From positions 1-7,802 of the forward strand of contig JAAZBQ010000046.1 in assembly GCA_012513725.1 (NCBI GenBank): a DNA stretch of 7,802 nucleotides, in the 5' to 3' direction. Under the pieces are notes generated by a model, which searched no databases, was not told where the DNA came from, and saw only the letters and a list, made by a program, of their open reading frames with translations. The position numbers and the translations under genes are program-made. Below are positions 1 to 5,615 of the stretch, in pieces. The number at the start of each line of letters is the position of its first letter. Within the stretch, counting starts at the first letter, position 1. Source of the stretch: Chloroflexota bacterium (GTDB taxonomy: Bacteria > Chloroflexota > Anaerolineae > UBA1429).

Positions 1-1623
1 GCCGCCGCCGGGGGCGGGTGCGGGGGCCTCGGGCTCGGGGAGGTCGGTGATCAGGGCCTCGGTGGTCAGGATCATCGCCGCGATGGACGCCGCGTTCTCC
101 ACCGCCGAGCGCGCCACCTTGGTGGGGTCCATGATCCCCATCTCGTACATGTTCCCGAACTCGTTGGCCATGATGTCGTACCCCAGCTGCGCGTCGCCCG
201 CGTCCTGCTGGCGCCGCCGCACCTCCGCCAGGTACACCGCCCCGTCCAGACCGGCGTTCTCAAAGATCCCCCGCATGGGCATCTCCAACGCCTTGCGCAG
301 GATGTTCACCCCGGTCTGCTCGTCGGCCAACTCCATCTTGACCGTGTCCAACGCCGGGATGGCGTTCACCAACGCCACGCCCCCGCCGGACACCATCCCC
401 TCCTCCACCGCCGCCCGGGCCGCGCTCAGCGCGTCCTCCACCCGGTGCTTCTTTTCCTTCAGCTCCACCTCGGTGGCCGCCCCCACGCGGATGATGGCCA
501 CCCCGCCCGCCAGCTTGGCCAGGCGCTCCTGGAGCTTTTCCCGGTCATAGTCCGAGGTGGTGGCCTCGATCTCCTGCTTGATCTGCTCCACCCGGCCGCG
601 GATCTCTGCCTCGTCCCCGCGCCCCTCGATCACCGTCGTCTCGTCCTTGTTCGCCACGATCCGCCGGGCCTCCCCGAGGTCCGACAGCTGCGTGGTCTCC
701 AACCGCCGCCCCATCTCCTCGGTGATCACCTGCGCCCCCGTCAGGGCCGCGATGTCCTGGAGCATGGCCTTGCGCCGATCCCCAAAGGCCGGCGCCTTGA
801 CCGCCAGCACGTTCATCACCCCGCGGAGCTTGTTCAACACCAGCGTCGCCAGGGCCTCCCCCTCGACGTCCTCCGCCACGATGAACAGGTTCCGACGCCC
901 CCCCTGGACCATCTTTTCCAGCACCGGCACCAGGTCCGAGGCCGCCGAGATCTTTTTGTCGTACACCAGGACGTAGGCGTCCTCCACCACCGCCTCCCCA
1001 CTCTCGGGGGCGGTGATAAAGTAGGGGGAGATGTACCCGCGGTCGAACTGCATCCCCTCCACGTACTCCGTCTCGAACTCCAACCCCTTGGACTCCTCGA
1101 CGGTGATCACCCCGTCCTTGCCCACCCGGTCCATGACGTCCGCGATGAGCTCCCCGATGGAGCGGTCCCCGGCACTGATCGCCGCCACGTGGGAGATGTC
1201 GTCCCGGGTGGAGACGTCCCGGGCCCCCTCCTTGAGCCGCGCCACCACCGCCTGGGCGCCCTCCTCGATGCCGTGCTTTAGCAGCATGGGGTTGGCCCCC
1301 GCCGCCACGTTCTTCAGGCCCTCGGTGACGATGGCCTGGGCCAAGACGGTGGCCGTGGTGGTGCCGTCGCCGGCCACGTCGTTGGTCTTGGTGGCCGCTT
1401 CCTTGAGGAGTTGGGCCCCCATGTTCTCGTAGGGGTCCTCCAGCTCGATCTCCTTGGCCACCGTCACCCCGTCGTGGGTGATGGTCGGGGCGCCCCACTT
1501 TTTGTCCAGCGCCACGTTACGCCCCTTGGGCCCCAACGTCGCGGAAACCGCCTCCGCCAGCTTGTCCAGCCCCGCCTTGAGCGAGCGCCGCGCCTCTTCT
1601 GAAAACTGCAACTGCTTGGCCAT
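1..1623 (-). CDS. groEL: Chaperonin GroEL (60-kDa subunit), 3' end cut by window edge
   Basis: ATP-dependent folding chaperonin of the cytoplasm; it forms double heptameric rings capped by GroES. The minus-strand frame from the ATG at 1623 is open for 541 codons to position 1 with no stop. It starts MAKQLQFSEEARRSL. Family landmarks are in the expected order: LGPKGRN (30-36, nucleotide-binding P-loop region), D51, GDGTTT (85-90, containing the conserved D86), VEDAL with D397 (matching the ATP-hydrolysis aspartate, D398 in E. coli), and SGGGVAL (412-418). The visible end reads PEPEAPAPAPGGG, a Pro/Ala-rich run leading into what is probably the usual Gly/Met tail. GroEL is normally about 540-548 residues, so only a few residues should be missing. 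A Shine-Dalgarno GGAGGA lies about 10 nt upstream of the start. It follows groES by 45 bp and should be in the same transcript under the CIRCE operator. Confidence 0.97.
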   Translation of the reverse strand, partial: MAKQLQFSEEARRSLKAGLDKLAEAVSATLGPKGRNVALDKKWGAPTITHDGVTVAKEIELEDPYENMGAQLLKEAATKTNDVAGDGTTTATVLAQAIVTEGLKNVAAGANPMLLKHGIEEGAQAVVARLKEGARDVSTRDDISHVAAISAGDRSIGELIADVMDRVGKDGVITVEESKGLEFETEYVEGMQFDRGYISPYFITAPESGEAVVEDAYVLVYDKKISAASDLVPVLEKMVQGGRRNLFIVAEDVEGEALATLVLNKLRGVMNVLAVKAPAFGDRRKAMLQDIAALTGAQVITEEMGRRLETTQLSDLGEARRIVANKDETTVIEGRGDEAEIRGRVEQIKQEIEATTSDYDREKLQERLAKLAGGVAIIRVGAATEVELKEKKHRVEDALSAARAAVEEGMVSGGGVALVNAIPALDTVKMELADEQTGVNILRKALEMPMRGIFENAGLDGAVYLAEVRRRQQDAGDAQLGYDIMANEFGNMYEMGIMDPTKVARSAVENAASIAAMILTTEALITDLPEPEAPAPAPGGG

Positions 1624-1668
1624 GGGTGTACTTTCCTCCGAATGACGGAACGTGTGAATGCGAAACCG

Positions 1669-1962
1669 CTAGAGCACGATGGCCAGGACGTCGTCCTCGG
1701 TGAGGACCAGGAGTTCCTTGCCATCCATCTTGAAGGTGGTGCCGGCGTACTTGGCGTAGAGGACCTTGTCGCCGGTCTTGACGGACATCTCCTCCCGCTG
1801 GCCGTTCTCCAGCACCTTGCCGGGGCCGGCGGCCGTCACGGTGCCCTGCATGGGCTTTTCCTTGGCCGTCTGGGGGATCACGATGCCGAGGGCCGTGACC
1901 TCTTCCTGCTCCATCGGCTCGACGACAATGTGGTTCCCGAGCGGTCTGAGATTCGTGGTCAT
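1669..1962 (-). CDS. groES: Co-chaperonin GroES (10-kDa subunit)
   Basis: Heptameric lid of the GroEL folding chamber, cytoplasmic. The 97-residue product (MTTNLRPLGNHIVVEP...) has the usual length. The N-terminal beta strand LRPLGNHIVVEP is present. The mobile loop, about residues 18-33, carries the GroEL-contacting hydrophobic tripeptide in GIVIP. GDKVLYAKYAGT (64-75) and the terminal LLVLTEDDVLAIV follow. The ATG at 1962 is chosen over an upstream in-frame start at 2022 for two reasons: an AAGGAGAAGG Shine-Dalgarno sits directly before it, and family members begin at this point. It is the first gene of the groES-groEL operon, with a leader of about 92 nt from the predicted transcription start. 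Confidence 0.97.
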   Translation of the reverse strand: MTTNLRPLGNHIVVEPMEQEEVTALGIVIPQTAKEKPMQGTVTAAGPGKVLENGQREEMSVKTGDKVLYAKYAGTTFKMDGKELLVLTEDDVLAIVL

Positions 1963-2025
1963 GCTACCTTCTCCTTCGAACGATGTGGACCCATACCCTC
2001 TGCACACGGCCCTCGCCGGCATCTT

Positions 2026-2052
2026 CTAGCAGTCACCGCGCGAGAGTGCCAA
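2026..2052 (-). promoter_or_regulatory. CIRCE operator (HrcA-binding) of groES-groEL
   Basis: Read on the minus strand, the arms are TTGGCACTC and GACTGCTAG separated by exactly 9 nt. The CIRCE consensus is TTAGCACTC-N9-GAGTGCTAA; the left arm matches 8/9 and the right arm 7/9, with the diagnostic N9 spacing kept. The element starts a few bases downstream of the predicted transcription start, the classical position for HrcA repression. It implies heat-inducible control of the chaperonin operon by an HrcA repressor encoded elsewhere. Identification rests on motif and position together. Confidence 0.9.
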
Positions 2053-2061
2053 TCGGGCGGG

Positions 2062-2090
2062 AATATACATCAACTGCCGCCCCGATGCAA
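2062..2090 (-). promoter_or_regulatory. Housekeeping sigma promoter of groES-groEL
   Basis: On the minus strand the -35 box TTGCAT (2085-2090) and the -10 box TATATT (2062-2067) are separated by exactly 17 bp, which fits a vegetative sigma-70/SigA promoter. Transcription would start near 2055, just before the CIRCE operator. This is the only AT-rich island on that side of the intergenic region. Confidence 0.82.
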
Positions 2091-2116
2091 ATGCCCAGTC
2101 CGGGGGTGCGGCGCCT

Positions 2117-2145
2117 TTGACAGGCCGCCCGCCTGCGCCTAGAAT
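2117..2145 (+). promoter_or_regulatory. Housekeeping sigma promoter of the methyltransferase gene
   Basis: A perfect -35 TTGACA (2117-2122) is followed after 17 bp by TAGAAT (2140-2145), which differs from the -10 consensus at one base. The predicted start is near 2152, giving a leader of about 75 nt before the ATG at 2227. The spacer holds a small inverted repeat (CAGGC/GCCTG, 2121-2135), which may be chance in this GC-rich context. The promoter is divergent from the groES promoter, with 26 bp between the two -35 boxes. Confidence 0.8.
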
Positions 2146-2151
2146 CGCGCA

Positions 2152-2172
2152 GCGGGCCGCCGGATGGCCCGC
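2152..2172 (+). repeat. Leader hairpin 1 (7-bp perfect stem, 7-nt loop)
   Basis: GCGGGCC (2152-2158) and GGCCCGC (2166-2172) are perfect complements around a 7-nt loop. The hairpin begins at or next to the predicted transcription start of the methyltransferase gene, so it would form at the extreme 5' end of the RNA. No U-tract follows, so it is not a standard terminator. A role in RNA stability, attenuation or protein binding is possible but not shown. Confidence 0.55.
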
Positions 2173-2181
2173 CCCTCCTCG

Positions 2182-2202
2182 GCGCGCTGGGGTGCAGCGC
2201 GC
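2182..2202 (+). repeat. Leader hairpin 2 (7-bp perfect stem, 7-nt loop)
   Basis: GCGCGCT (2182-2188) and AGCGCGC (2196-2202) pair perfectly around a 7-nt loop. It lies 9 nt after hairpin 1 and has the same stem and loop lengths but a different sequence. The parS-like site begins 3 nt after it. Function is unknown; as above there is no U-run to support termination. Confidence 0.55.
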
Positions 2203-2205
2203 GGA

Positions 2206-2221
2206 TGTTTAACGTGAAACA
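2206..2221. promoter_or_regulatory. parS: Candidate parS (ParB-binding centromere site)
   Basis: The 16-mer TGTTTAACGTGAAACA matches the widely conserved parS palindrome TGTTTCACGTGAAACA at 15 of 16 positions. The right half-site GTGAAACA is perfect, and the left half has one change (C to A at position 6). In chromosomal ParABS systems ParB loads at such sites, spreads, and works with ParA and SMC to segregate origins. The site lies beside dnaN-recF and rsmG, genes typical of origin-proximal DNA, where parS sites cluster. It ends 5 nt before the ATG of the methyltransferase gene and so fills the place where a Shine-Dalgarno would be. parA and parB are not in the window. It could instead be a chance palindrome or another factor's operator. 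Confidence 0.75.
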
Positions 2222-2226
2222 TTGCC

Positions 2227-3129
2227 ATGCCTGACGACACCTTCCAGCCCTCCGATGGCCCGCCGATCTGCGATTACGAGAACTCTACCTACCGCACCGA
2301 CTTTTGGGAGGGGCGCGGCCGGGAGTACGAGGACGCCGCGGAGCGCCTGGCCATTCGCCGCCTCCTCCCCCCGCGCGGGGGGCGCGTCCTGGATATCGGC
2401 GCCGGCTTTGGCCGCCTGGCAGACCTCTACGCTGGGTACGACGAGGTGGTGCTCCTGGACTATTCCCGCTCGCAGCTCGAGTACGCCCGGGAGCGCCTGG
2501 GCGACGCGCGCTACGTCTACGTTGCGGCGGATATCTACCACCTGCCCCTGGTCGATGCGGCGGTGGATACCACGGTGATGGTCCGCGTCCTCCACCACCT
2601 GGCCGAGGTGCCGCTGGCCTTTGGGCAGATCGCCAGGGTGATTCGGGGCGGCGGGACGTTCCTCCTGGAGTTCGCCAACAAGCGCCACCTGAAGAACCTC
2701 CTGCGCTACGCCCTGCGCCGCGGCCCGAACCCGTTCGATCGCCAGCCCTACGAGTTTGCCCCGTTGCACTTTGACTTTCACCCCGCCTGGGTCGCCGAGC
2801 GGCTCCGGGAGGCCGGGATGGCGCCCGGCGAACGGCTCTCCGTCTCCCTCTTGCGCCACGAGTTCCTCAAGCGCCGGCTGCCCACCGACCTCCTGGTGCG
2901 CCTGGACGGCGTCCTGCAGCGCCCCACCGCGCCCCTGGCGCCGGCGCCCAGCGTCTTTGTGCGCTCGGCCCTGCCCGCCGGCGGTGAGGCGGCCGCCTTG
3001 CCGCCCCGGGAGGCGCTCCTGGCCTGCCCCCGCTGCGGGGTGGCCCTGGAGAGCTCCCCGGAGGCCGACCTGTGCCCGGCCTGCGGCGGGCGCTGGCCCC
3101 TGGTGAACGGCATCCACGTCTTCAAGTGA
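2227..3129 (+). CDS. Class I SAM-dependent methyltransferase with C-terminal zinc ribbon
   Basis: 300 residues, predicted cytoplasmic, with no signal peptide or membrane segment. The Rossmann methyltransferase domain covers about residues 35-200. Motif I is VLDIGAGFG (54-62), the SAM-ribose acidic residue is probably D78 at the end of VVLLD, ADIYHLP (101-107) is the adenine-contacting segment, and VLHHLAEV (121-128) resembles the motif IV region of UbiE/type-11 methyltransferases. A linker leads to a C-terminal four-cysteine module, CPRC (267-270) and CPAC (283-286), followed by WPLVNGIHVF. This resembles Trm112-like zinc ribbons attached to methyltransferases. The substrate is unknown; small molecule, lipid, quinone and RNA or protein targets are all possible. 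The ATG at 2227 is the first start available because an in-frame TGA lies at 2215. No Shine-Dalgarno is visible; the parS-like site occupies that place. It is transcribed toward dnaN, 82 bp downstream. Confidence 0.88.
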   Translation: MPDDTFQPSDGPPICDYENSTYRTDFWEGRGREYEDAAERLAIRRLLPPRGGRVLDIGAGFGRLADLYAGYDEVVLLDYSRSQLEYARERLGDARYVYVAADIYHLPLVDAAVDTTVMVRVLHHLAEVPLAFGQIARVIRGGGTFLLEFANKRHLKNLLRYALRRGPNPFDRQPYEFAPLHFDFHPAWVAERLREAGMAPGERLSVSLLRHEFLKRRLPTDLLVRLDGVLQRPTAPLAPAPSVFVRSALPAGGEAAALPPREALLACPRCGVALESSPEADLCPACGGRWPLVNGIHVFK

Positions 3130-3148
3130 CGCAGCCCTCACCAGCCTG

Positions 3149-3177
3149 TTGACGCCGGTTCCCGTTGTCTCTATACT
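3149..3177 (+). promoter_or_regulatory. Promoter of dnaN-recF
   Basis: TTGACG (3149-3154) and TATACT (3172-3177) are separated by exactly 17 bp, each with one mismatch to the sigma-70/SigA consensus. Transcription should begin near 3184, about 28 nt before the dnaN start. The promoter lies in the gap after the methyltransferase stop, so dnaN-recF can be transcribed independently of that gene. Confidence 0.82.
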
Positions 3178-3211
3178 CCCATCGGATGAACACCCAAGGA
3201 GGGCGCCCGCG

Positions 3212-4345
3212 ATGAAAGTCTCCTGCCTGCAAGAAAACCTCGCCAAAGGCTTGTCCATCGTCGGCCGCGCGGTGGCCACGCGCAGCACGCTCCCCGTGCT
3301 GGGCAACATCCTGATCTCCACGGACGCCTCCCGCCTCAAGTTGTCGGCCACCAACCTCGAGGTGGGCATCAACTGCTGGGTGGGCGCCAAGGTGGACCAG
3401 GAGGGGGCCATCACTGTCCCCGCCCGGCTGCTGGCCGACTTTGTGAACTCGTTGCCCCCCGAGCGCATCGACCTCAACCTGATCACCCGCACCCAGACCC
3501 TGAACGTCAAGTGCGGGCGCTACGAGGCGAACATCAAGGGCATCGACGCCCAAGAGTTCCCCTTGATCCTGATCCCCGAGGAGGACCACCGGGTCAGGAT
3601 CGATCCGGGCTTGCTGTGCGAGATGATCGACCAGGTGGCCTTTGCCGCCGCCACCGACGAGAGCCGCCCGGTGCTCACCGGCGTCCTCGCCGAGGTGAAC
3701 GCCGACGGGCTGACCTTCGCCGCCGCCGACGGCTATCGCCTCTCCCTGCGCTCGGTGGAACTCGCCGATCCCCCCGAGGAGCCCATGAGCGCCATCATCC
3801 CGGCCCGGGCCCTCCAGGAGTTGCGGCGCATCTCGGGCGACGAGCAGGAGCCGGTGGAGATGCTCATCGCCCCCAGCCGCAACCAGGTGTTCTTTCACCT
3901 GCAGAACGTCGACCTCGTCTCGCAGCTCGTCGAGGGGCAGTTCCCGGACCTCAAGCACACCATCCCCACCTCCTACAAGACCCGGGTCACCCTGGCCACC
4001 CCGGACTCGCTGCAGGCGGTGCGGATGGCCTTTATCTTTGCCCGCGACGCGGCGAACGTCATCCGCATGCAGGTGGTGCCCGGGGGCGAGGGCGACGTCG
4101 GCCGCTTGATCGTCACGGCGACCTCGCCCGAGCATGGCGACAACGTCTCGGAGATGGATGTGACCGTAGAGGGAGACCCCATCGAGGTGGCCTTTAACGC
4201 CCGCTACCTCATCGACGCCCTGAACGTCATCGGTACGGCCCAGGTGTCGATGGAGCTCCGCGATCCCACCAGCCCCGGGGTGCTCCGCCCGGTGGGCGGC
4301 GGGGATTTCGTGCACGTGTTCATGCCCATGTACACGGCACGCTAG
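3212..4345 (+). CDS. dnaN: DNA polymerase III beta subunit (sliding clamp)
   Basis: Ring-shaped homodimeric clamp that tethers DNA polymerase III and many repair proteins to DNA. The product is 377 residues, close to the usual 365-380. It begins MKVSCLQENLAKGLSIVGRAV, like other clamps, with TLPVLGNILI at 26-35. Other family marks are ATNLEVG (46-52), AADGYRLS (171-178), the VEGQFPD segment (240-246), FNARYLIDAL (328-337), and the C-terminal MPM (371-373) near the partner-binding pocket. Three clamp-fold domains are implied by the length. The ATG at 3212 is chosen because AGGAGG (3197-3202) lies 9 nt upstream. An in-frame TTG at 3149 falls inside the -35 box and would lie upstream of the transcription start. 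recF follows after 10 bp. dnaA is not immediately upstream, unlike the common dnaA-dnaN-recF order. Confidence 0.97.
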   Translation: MKVSCLQENLAKGLSIVGRAVATRSTLPVLGNILISTDASRLKLSATNLEVGINCWVGAKVDQEGAITVPARLLADFVNSLPPERIDLNLITRTQTLNVKCGRYEANIKGIDAQEFPLILIPEEDHRVRIDPGLLCEMIDQVAFAAATDESRPVLTGVLAEVNADGLTFAAADGYRLSLRSVELADPPEEPMSAIIPARALQELRRISGDEQEPVEMLIAPSRNQVFFHLQNVDLVSQLVEGQFPDLKHTIPTSYKTRVTLATPDSLQAVRMAFIFARDAANVIRMQVVPGGEGDVGRLIVTATSPEHGDNVSEMDVTVEGDPIEVAFNARYLIDALNVIGTAQVSMELRDPTSPGVLRPVGGGDFVHVFMPMYTAR

Positions 4346-4355
4346 CGACGCGCGG

Positions 4356-5528
4356 ATGTACCTCTCGCACCTGTCGCTGGAATACTTTCGCAACTACACG
4401 CGCCTGGAGGCCGACCTCCCGGCGCGTGTGCACGTCCTCAGCGGGGCGAACGCCCAGGGCAAGACGAACCTCCTGGAGAGCATCTACTACCTCTCCACCA
4501 CGAAATCCCCCCTGGCGGGCAGCGACCGCGAGCTGATCGGCTGGGCCGCCGAGGAGGAGCCCATCCCCTACGCCCGCGTCGAGGGCCTCCTCCAGCGCGG
4601 CGGCGCCGAGCATTCCCTCTCCATCACCCTGGTGAACGATCCGGCGGAGACCAGCAACGGCACCCCCACCCCCCTGCGCCGCCAGATCCGGGTGGACGGC
4701 GTGCCCCGGCGGGCCATCGACGCGGTGGGGATGCTGAACGCGGTGCTCTTTTTGCCCGAGGACCTGGCACTGGTCGGGGGGCCACCCGGCGGAAGGCGTC
4801 GCTACCTGGACGTCACCCTCTGCCAGATCGACCCCCTGTACTGCCGCTCGCTCTCCCGCTACAACCGCGTCCTGGCCCAGCGGAACGCCCTCCTCCGCCA
4901 GATCCGGGAGGGGCGACCGAACGGCTCGCAGCGGGATTACTGGGACGAGGAGCTCGTGCGCTTGGGGACGTACGTCCTGGACCGGCGCCTGGCCGCCGTG
5001 GAGGAGCTGGGCACCCTGGCCGGCGAGCTGCACCCGGCGATGACCGTCACCGGGGAGCGGCTGGCGCTGACCTACCAGGGCACCGTGGGCGCCGCGGCGA
5101 CGGACCCCGACGCGCCCACCGCCGAGCGCTTTCGGAGCGCCCTGGACGCCTCCCGCCGTGACGAGACGGCGCGGGGCATCACCCTCGTGGGGCCCCACCG
5201 CGACGACATGCGCTTCCTGATCAACGACCGGGACGCCACCACCTACGGCTCCCGGGGCCAGCAGCGGACCGTGGCCCTTTCGCTCAAGCTGGCCGAGGTG
5301 GCCCTGATGCGGGGCGCCACCGGCGAGACGCCCATCCTGCTCCTCGACGATGTCCTCTCGGAGTTGGACAAGGCCCGTTCCCGCCAGATCCTGGGGATGG
5401 TCTCCCAGGCCCAGCAGGTGTTCCTCACCACCACCGACGTCGCCTACCTCAGCGAGAAGTTTCTCCAGGGCGCCGAGCTGTGGGAGGTCGCGGAGGGCTC
5501 CCTGCGTCGCCTCGGGGACACCGCCTGA
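4356..5528 (+). CDS. recF: DNA replication and repair protein RecF
   Basis: SMC-like ATPase of the RecFOR pathway that helps load RecA at single-strand gaps and supports restart of stalled forks. The product is 390 residues, at the long end of the usual 350-390 range. It opens MYLSHLSLEYFRNYTRLE, the typical RecF N-terminus. Walker A is GANAQGKT (30-37, K36), the ABC signature region is YGSRGQQR (297-304), and Walker B with D-loop is ILLLDDVLSELD (327-338). The first two-thirds contain the usual LFLPEDLALV and GPHRDD segments. The ATG lies 10 bp after the dnaN stop and has no recognisable Shine-Dalgarno, which suggests translational coupling to dnaN. Transcription ends toward a convergent gap with a strong hairpin. 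Confidence 0.96.
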   Translation: MYLSHLSLEYFRNYTRLEADLPARVHVLSGANAQGKTNLLESIYYLSTTKSPLAGSDRELIGWAAEEEPIPYARVEGLLQRGGAEHSLSITLVNDPAETSNGTPTPLRRQIRVDGVPRRAIDAVGMLNAVLFLPEDLALVGGPPGGRRRYLDVTLCQIDPLYCRSLSRYNRVLAQRNALLRQIREGRPNGSQRDYWDEELVRLGTYVLDRRLAAVEELGTLAGELHPAMTVTGERLALTYQGTVGAAATDPDAPTAERFRSALDASRRDETARGITLVGPHRDDMRFLINDRDATTYGSRGQQRTVALSLKLAEVALMRGATGETPILLLDDVLSELDKARSRQILGMVSQAQQVFLTTTDVAYLSEKFLQGAELWEVAEGSLRRLGDTA

Positions 5529-5559
5529 CCCGGCCCCGTCCGTGGGGCGCCCAATGCAA

Positions 5560-5590
5560 ACGCTGCGAGCGTTCGGAACGCTCGCAGCGT
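5560..5590. terminator. Perfect dyad between convergent recF and rsmG, probable terminator
   Basis: The arms 5560-5574 and 5576-5590 are perfect 15-nt reverse complements around one base; as RNA, a stem of 12-13 bp with a TCGGA-type loop is realistic. It lies in the 87-bp convergent gap. On the minus strand it is followed by TTTGCATT, a modest T-rich stretch that favours termination of rsmG transcripts. On the plus strand no U-run follows, so action on recF transcripts is less certain. A protein-binding palindrome or a dispersed repeat is an alternative. Confidence 0.65.
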
Positions 5591-5615
5591 CGTGTGCCCC
5601 CTGATAGGACCGCGA

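Noticed and set aside
1984..1992. TGTGGACCC, a loose resemblance to a DnaA box (TGTGGATAA or TGTGGACAA).
   Set aside because: It is a single site with at least two mismatches and no others nearby. It does not support an origin in this gap.
1963..2022. In-frame N-terminal extension of GroES by 20 residues.
   Set aside because: The ATG at 1962 has an adjacent strong Shine-Dalgarno and matches the normal GroES N-terminus.
2121..2135. CAGGC/GCCTG inverted repeat inside the -35/-10 spacer of the methyltransferase promoter.
   Set aside because: A 5-bp GC-rich dyad is expected often by chance here. The 17-bp spacer gives no sign of MerR-type control.
3149..3211. In-frame N-terminal extension of DnaN from a TTG.
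   Set aside because: The TTG lies within the -35 box, upstream of the predicted transcript start. The ATG at 3212 has AGGAGG at ideal spacing and the typical clamp N-terminus.
3122..4393. Long minus-strand open frame of 423 codons opposite dnaN, and similar ones opposite groEL, recF and the oxidase gene.
   Set aside because: These are by-products of GC-rich codon use. Their translations are rich in Gly, Arg, His and Pro without family motifs, and the opposite strands encode clear conserved proteins.
5552..5600. Short frames on both strands encoding nearly the same CERSERSQR peptide.
   Set aside because: This is simply the perfect palindrome at 5560-5590 read in matching frames; there is no start with a ribosome site and no family resemblance.
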